Source of the DNA: a virus
Direction: 5' to 3' (one strand)
IMG/VR virus record: IMGVR_UViG_3300042389_000956
Span: 1-26,237 of that record
Length of the DNA stretch: 26,237 nt
Shown: piece by piece, positions 22,880-26,237 of the stretch
Layout: each line of letters begins with the position of its first letter
Position numbering within the stretch: the first letter of the stretch is position 1
The notes under the pieces: generated by a model
Database searches by the model: none
What the model was told of the DNA's origin: nothing
The model's input: only the letters and a program-made list of their open reading frames with translations
Position numbers and translations under genes: made by a program

Positions 22880-23872
22880 ATGTCAACAATTCTTCGTATT
22901 CCCCCATACCCATTATCCGTTACATATACCGTTCCAGATGCAAACACAGACTACATTATTGTTATTGAAGATGTTGCAGAACAGACTGAAACAGAAGAGT
23001 CTATTATTTCAACGGGAAACTCAGAAATTGTTTATTCGCTAACTGGAGATTTTGTTAAATATGATAAATCCTATGCTTTAAGCATTTACGAAGATGCTGG
23101 ATCATCTGGAGCAGACCTTGTGCGTGGAGATGTTGTAGTTGAGGATAATCTAGAAATTGTTAGACCATACGTAAATCCAGCAACACTTGCTACTTCTGGA
23201 ACAGCTACAGATATTACTGCTTACACAGAATATGAAAATTTAGCAAGAATGATAATTGATTCTATTACTGGTGGATTTTATTATAATAGAACATACTTAG
23301 AAGTTGTTGGACAAGGAACTGACTACATACCGCTTTGGAAAAGAACACATAAAATTTTAAAAGCATATGAAAATGCAGAGCTGGTTTATGACCTTAGTGA
23401 CACCGTAAATGGTCCAGCATTAAAAGAATATAACTACCTTATTACTAAAGATAAAAGTGCAATTACAAAAGATCCAATAGCATTTGTTGATTCCTTAAGT
23501 CGTGCAGAAAGAAAATATCCAAGCATACCCGTAGCCCCTTCAGACTCTATTAGTTTATTTGATACCGAAGATAGTGGAAATGTTCAAACTATTTTTCCAT
23601 CAGCAGCATTTTCAGAAGGACTTGATTGTATCTTTTTGCTGGAAACTGGCTATAAGGTAGTTCCAATAGATATTGTAGATGCAACAAAATTGTTAATTGA
23701 AGATATTAAATGCGGTAGATTAGACTATTATAAGCGTTATGTTAAAAATTATTCAACAGATCAATTCAAAATTGAGTATGATAAAAGAATGATTGAAGGA
23801 ACTGGAAATCTTTTGGTAGATAAAATATTAAATAAATATGTAGAAACGATTATCCGTCCAGGAGTATTATAG
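22880..23872 (+). CDS. Head-to-tail adaptor with N-terminal beta domain
   Basis: A 330-residue protein starting two bases after the previous stop, with no Shine-Dalgarno. Residues 1-95 are a beta-rich domain (YPLSVTYTVPDANTDYIIVIED and following). Residues about 110-330 are helical, starting EYENLARMIIDSITGGFYYN, as expected for gp6-like adaptors that dock under the portal ring. Bacteriophage adaptors are usually smaller, so the N-terminal domain looks like an added module. The position after the capsid and before a stopper-like gene supports the adaptor call. The beta domain has no assigned function. Confidence 0.6.
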   Translation: MSTILRIPPYPLSVTYTVPDANTDYIIVIEDVAEQTETEESIISTGNSEIVYSLTGDFVKYDKSYALSIYEDAGSSGADLVRGDVVVEDNLEIVRPYVNPATLATSGTATDITAYTEYENLARMIIDSITGGFYYNRTYLEVVGQGTDYIPLWKRTHKILKAYENAELVYDLSDTVNGPALKEYNYLITKDKSAITKDPIAFVDSLSRAERKYPSIPVAPSDSISLFDTEDSGNVQTIFPSAAFSEGLDCIFLLETGYKVVPIDIVDATKLLIEDIKCGRLDYYKRYVKNYSTDQFKIEYDKRMIEGTGNLLVDKILNKYVETIIRPGVL

Positions 23873-24321
23873 TGGATTCTTGTCTACAAACAGACTTTAT
23901 GTATCCAATGAAGGCTGATATATATTATCCAATTATTAATCAAACACAATATGGACAAGCAACTAAAACTTGGGTTTTTGATAGAACAATAATTTGTAAT
24001 GCTACAAGCGTTGGCGGTGCAGGAACTGAAGATATTAAACCAGAAACATTTCTTCAATATGAAAATAAACTTATTGCTAGGACTAAGTCTGATCCAAGAA
24101 TATCCTCTAATAATTCTGAAAATGCCATAACCAATATTTTAGTAACTAATATTCGTAATGCTCACGACGAGATGATTTACAAAGAAACAGCAGGACCTAG
24201 ATCTGGAAAAGGAACAATATATGAAATGGCAACGGTAGAGCCATTTACTGGACCTTTTGGATCAGTAGAATATTTTAAGATGCTCTGGCGTAGAACAGAG
24301 AATCAAACAGTGAGTGACTAA
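23872..24321 (+). CDS. Probable head-tail stopper
   Basis: A 149-residue protein starting at GTG on a TAGTG stop/start overlap with the adaptor. It is beta-rich: MYPMKADIYYPIINQTQYGQ near the start, TWVFDRTIICNAT, and a C-terminal VEYFKMLWRRTE. This resembles the head-closure (stopper) proteins that cap the adaptor and prevent DNA leakage. The assignment rests on gene order and length (usually 100-150 residues) more than on motif identity. Its stop overlaps the next ATG (TAATG, 24319-24323), giving a translationally coupled connector operon. Confidence 0.5.
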   Translation: MDSCLQTDFMYPMKADIYYPIINQTQYGQATKTWVFDRTIICNATSVGGAGTEDIKPETFLQYENKLIARTKSDPRISSNNSENAITNILVTNIRNAHDEMIYKETAGPRSGKGTIYEMATVEPFTGPFGSVEYFKMLWRRTENQTVSD

Positions 24322-24998
24322 TGATAACAAGAACTAATACAAAACAATTTGAAAAACAGATAAATAATATTGTTAACTATTCTTTTGGGTTTTTAGATGG
24401 AGTGCAAAAAGGAAAAACTCTATTTTTAAAAAATCTTGGTCAGGGAGTTATTCAGGCAATGGGGGCTTACATAGATGTTTCTGCAAGAGGAAATCCACAA
24501 GCATTACATCACGTTTATGAATGGTATCAAACTGGAAGTCCTCAAGCAAGACTTTTTGATTTAGATTATACAGTTAGCAATTTAGGATTAAGCATTAAGT
24601 CCACATTTAGACAATCTAAAAGTCTTCAGGAAGACTCTAATACACCATTTTATAATAAAGCAAAAATTATGGAAGAAGGAATTCCAGTAACTATAACACC
24701 TAAAAAATCATCAGTGTTGGTATTTACTGAAGGTGGAAAAACCGTATTTACAAAAAGATCGGTGACTGTTAGAAATCCTGGAGGAGAATATGTTCAAGGA
24801 TCTTTTGAAAACATTATGGATGAATTTATGCTAAGATATTTTAAACAATCATTTCTTAGGGCTAGTGGCATTTATGACTATATTAGTAGACCCACAGTAT
24901 TTAAGAAAAATGTTAAAGCAGGTTCCAGATTAGGAAGATCTAAGGGAATTGATACTGGGTATAAATGGATTATTAATGCAAAGATTGGTGTAGAATAG
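24321..24998 (+). CDS. Probable neck or tail-completion protein
   Basis: A 225-residue protein beginning on a stop/start overlap. The N-terminal helical part (NTKQFEKQINNIVNYSF) precedes a mixed region (HVYEWYQTGSPQARLFDLDY). A GIPVTITPKKSSVLVFTEGG strand pair follows, and a basic C-terminus (RLGRSKGIDTG). Placement between a stopper and a tail terminator, and the HVYEW and F.KRSVTVRNPGG pattern, suit an HK97 gp10-like neck protein. The exact family is unsure. Confidence 0.5.
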   Translation: MITRTNTKQFEKQINNIVNYSFGFLDGVQKGKTLFLKNLGQGVIQAMGAYIDVSARGNPQALHHVYEWYQTGSPQARLFDLDYTVSNLGLSIKSTFRQSKSLQEDSNTPFYNKAKIMEEGIPVTITPKKSSVLVFTEGGKTVFTKRSVTVRNPGGEYVQGSFENIMDEFMLRYFKQSFLRASGIYDYISRPTVFKKNVKAGSRLGRSKGIDTGYKWIINAKIGVE

Positions 24999-25002
24999 TC
25001 CT

Positions 25003-25575
25003 ATGGCTTCTAATGTTAATTTAAATACTGGCTTTCCCCCAACTTTTCTTAATGCTTTTGTAAATAGTGAGCTTCAAGAGTTTGGATTGGTTCCGGATGG
25101 GCCTAACCCATTCCAACCATTTTTCCCTGCACAAAGTCCAATAAATATAGAAGACATTTATAACGATAGTGTATATATTAGAAATAACCCTAACGCCACT
25201 GTAATTATGTTTGATAGATTAATTAGATTTAGACCAAACGCTTTCTATAGGCACAAGCGTGAGCAACTAGTATATTTTATATATGCCCCAGATCTTAGTA
25301 ACCTTTTTGATGTAACTCGTGTAATTATTGAGTGCCTCGATAGAGAAGACTCTTCAGCCCAAGATATGAATTCCTGGATTGCATCAAATGATATTTTAGA
25401 TGAATCTGGCAATGTTATTACCCCCAACGTATATTTTCACAATACCAAGGTTTACCAAGCAGATGAGTCAAGAGATATAGCAGAATTGGCCTCAGCTAGG
25501 ACACTATTCCTTAATAAGCTAGTTATTGAGTATGACTACCACACTACAGATGCGGTCAGCGCTAGATATACATAA
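25003..25575 (+). CDS. Probable tail terminator
   Basis: A 190-residue protein starting four bases after the previous stop. It has mixed alpha/beta content with a central FRPNAFYRHKREQLVYFIYAP strand region, then FDVTRVIIECLDREDSSAQD. A C-terminal LFLNKLVIEYDYHTTDAVS strand precedes the end. The order (adaptor, stopper, neck protein, this gene, tail tube) is the usual place of the ring that ends tail-tube polymerisation. The call is mainly by position. The gene ends eight bases before a new promoter. Confidence 0.5.
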   Translation: MASNVNLNTGFPPTFLNAFVNSELQEFGLVPDGPNPFQPFFPAQSPINIEDIYNDSVYIRNNPNATVIMFDRLIRFRPNAFYRHKREQLVYFIYAPDLSNLFDVTRVIIECLDREDSSAQDMNSWIASNDILDESGNVITPNVYFHNTKVYQADESRDIAELASARTLFLNKLVIEYDYHTTDAVSARYT

Positions 25576-25580
25576 AATGG

Positions 25581-25589
25581 TGTTATAAT
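25581..25589 (+). promoter_or_regulatory. Extended -10 promoter, tail tube gene
   Basis: TGT-TATAAT (hexamer 25584-25589). A leader of about 53 bases follows, with an AAAGAGGTG Shine-Dalgarno (from about 25635) before ATG 25649. The long leader contrasts with the leaderless genes. Confidence 0.6.
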
Positions 25590-25648
25590 TAGTTTGAGGA
25601 AACAAGCGCCAAAACTTAATATCTATTTTTACAGAAAGAGGTGAATAA

Positions 25649-26237
25649 ATGGCATATAGTCGTGGAACATCATCCAACATTATCGTTGGTGCAGCAGCAC
25701 TTTTTGTTGCAGATACAACCCTAACTCCAAATACATTGGAGTCTTTTAGCACTGAAGTATCATTCAGAGAAACACTCTCAGATGATGCAACATATACTAA
25801 CGTAGGTTACACCATGAACGGTCTAGAAATGCAGTTCCAACCAGACTTCGGTGAAGTTCAGGTTGACCAAATTCTTGACGTTGCTAAGCTTTATAAGCAA
25901 GGTATGCAAGTTAATCTTGCAACTGCCTTTGCTGAAGCTACCCTTGAGAACCTTCTCTTGGCTCTAGCATTTAGCGATACTGAAATGACTGGATCCGTCA
26001 ACACTCACACAGGCAAGTCTTTGAACTTATCTGCAGGAGATATCGGTGAATGTCCAGTAGAGCGTGGAATTGTTGCAGTAGGACCTGGAACAGGTGATTG
26101 CGTAGATTCTCCATTTGTGGAGCGTGTCTACACAGCATACCGTGCTTTGTCAATTGAAAACGTAACAGTTTCAGCAAAGCGTGATGAGGCTTCAATGTTT
26201 GAAGTATCATTCCGTTTGCTACCAGAGGATACTTCAG
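25649..26237 (+). CDS. Probable major tail (tube) protein, 3' end cut by window
   Basis: This frame is open to the window end, giving 196 codons plus one base. It begins MAYSRGTSSNIIVGAAALFV with a strong Shine-Dalgarno. Further landmarks are FSTEVSFRETLSDDATYT, LEMQFQPDFGEVQVDQILDVA and VERVYTAYRALSIENVTVS. The repeated strand pattern and place right after the tail terminator fit major tail tube proteins of siphophages. Like the capsid gene it uses more C-ending codons than its neighbours, a sign of high expression. No sheath gene precedes it, so a non-contractile tail is likely but cannot be proven from this window. Confidence 0.75.
   Translation, partial: MAYSRGTSSNIIVGAAALFVADTTLTPNTLESFSTEVSFRETLSDDATYTNVGYTMNGLEMQFQPDFGEVQVDQILDVAKLYKQGMQVNLATAFAEATLENLLLALAFSDTEMTGSVNTHTGKSLNLSAGDIGECPVERGIVAVGPGTGDCVDSPFVERVYTAYRALSIENVTVSAKRDEASMFEVSFRLLPEDTS

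Overview
This window is a piece of an AT-rich tailed double-stranded DNA phage genome (or contig). Nearly all genes are on the + strand, tightly packed, often with overlapping start and stop codons. The head genes (portal, protease with scaffold, HK97-type capsid, a small post-capsid protein, connectors) are ordered as in siphophages of Actinobacteria. The tail-fibre genes and the enzyme cluster resemble those of pelagic and cyanobacterial phages. AT-rich DNA, actinophage-like head genes and leaderless promoters together suggest a phage of a low-GC aquatic actinobacterium (acI/Nanopelagicales-like). The host is an inference, not something the sequence states.

Layout. 1-4627: four tail-fibre or tail-tip genes. 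The first is cut by the window start, two share repeated modules, and the last ends in fibronectin III domains plus a Pro/Phe repeat tail. 4696-11873: a ten-gene enzyme cluster. It holds six putative 2-oxoglutarate/Fe(II) oxygenases with intact HxD...H motifs, two DUF6065-like proteins and a related third one, and an AdoMet-decarboxylase-like protein that has lost the self-cleavage motif. One oxygenase is on the - strand. 12106-14139: a monomeric adenosylcobalamin-dependent ribonucleotide reductase. 14167-17913: a very large LamG-like structural protein. 17932-25575: a small unknown protein, portal, prohead protease fused to a scaffold, major capsid protein, a clear intrinsic terminator, then a small protein, connector, stopper, neck/tail-completion and tail-terminator candidates. 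25649 to the end: a probable tail tube protein that runs off the window. No tRNA, CRISPR array, integrase, insertion sequence, terminase or tape measure gene was seen. No stretch over 300 bases lacks a gene; the longest is 11874-12105.

How it works together. Eleven near-identical extended -10 boxes (TGn-TAnnnT) precede the transcription units, with no consistent -35. Six lie so close to an ATG (6-9 bases) that the mRNA should begin at or next to the start codon. The other five lead to genes with a normal Shine-Dalgarno. The most provocative possibility is that the prolyl-hydroxylase-like oxygenases modify a virion protein. The adjacent fibre gene ends in a (PPFF)n tail, an obvious proline-rich candidate substrate. 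The reductase would supply deoxynucleotides using host-derived or scavenged B12.
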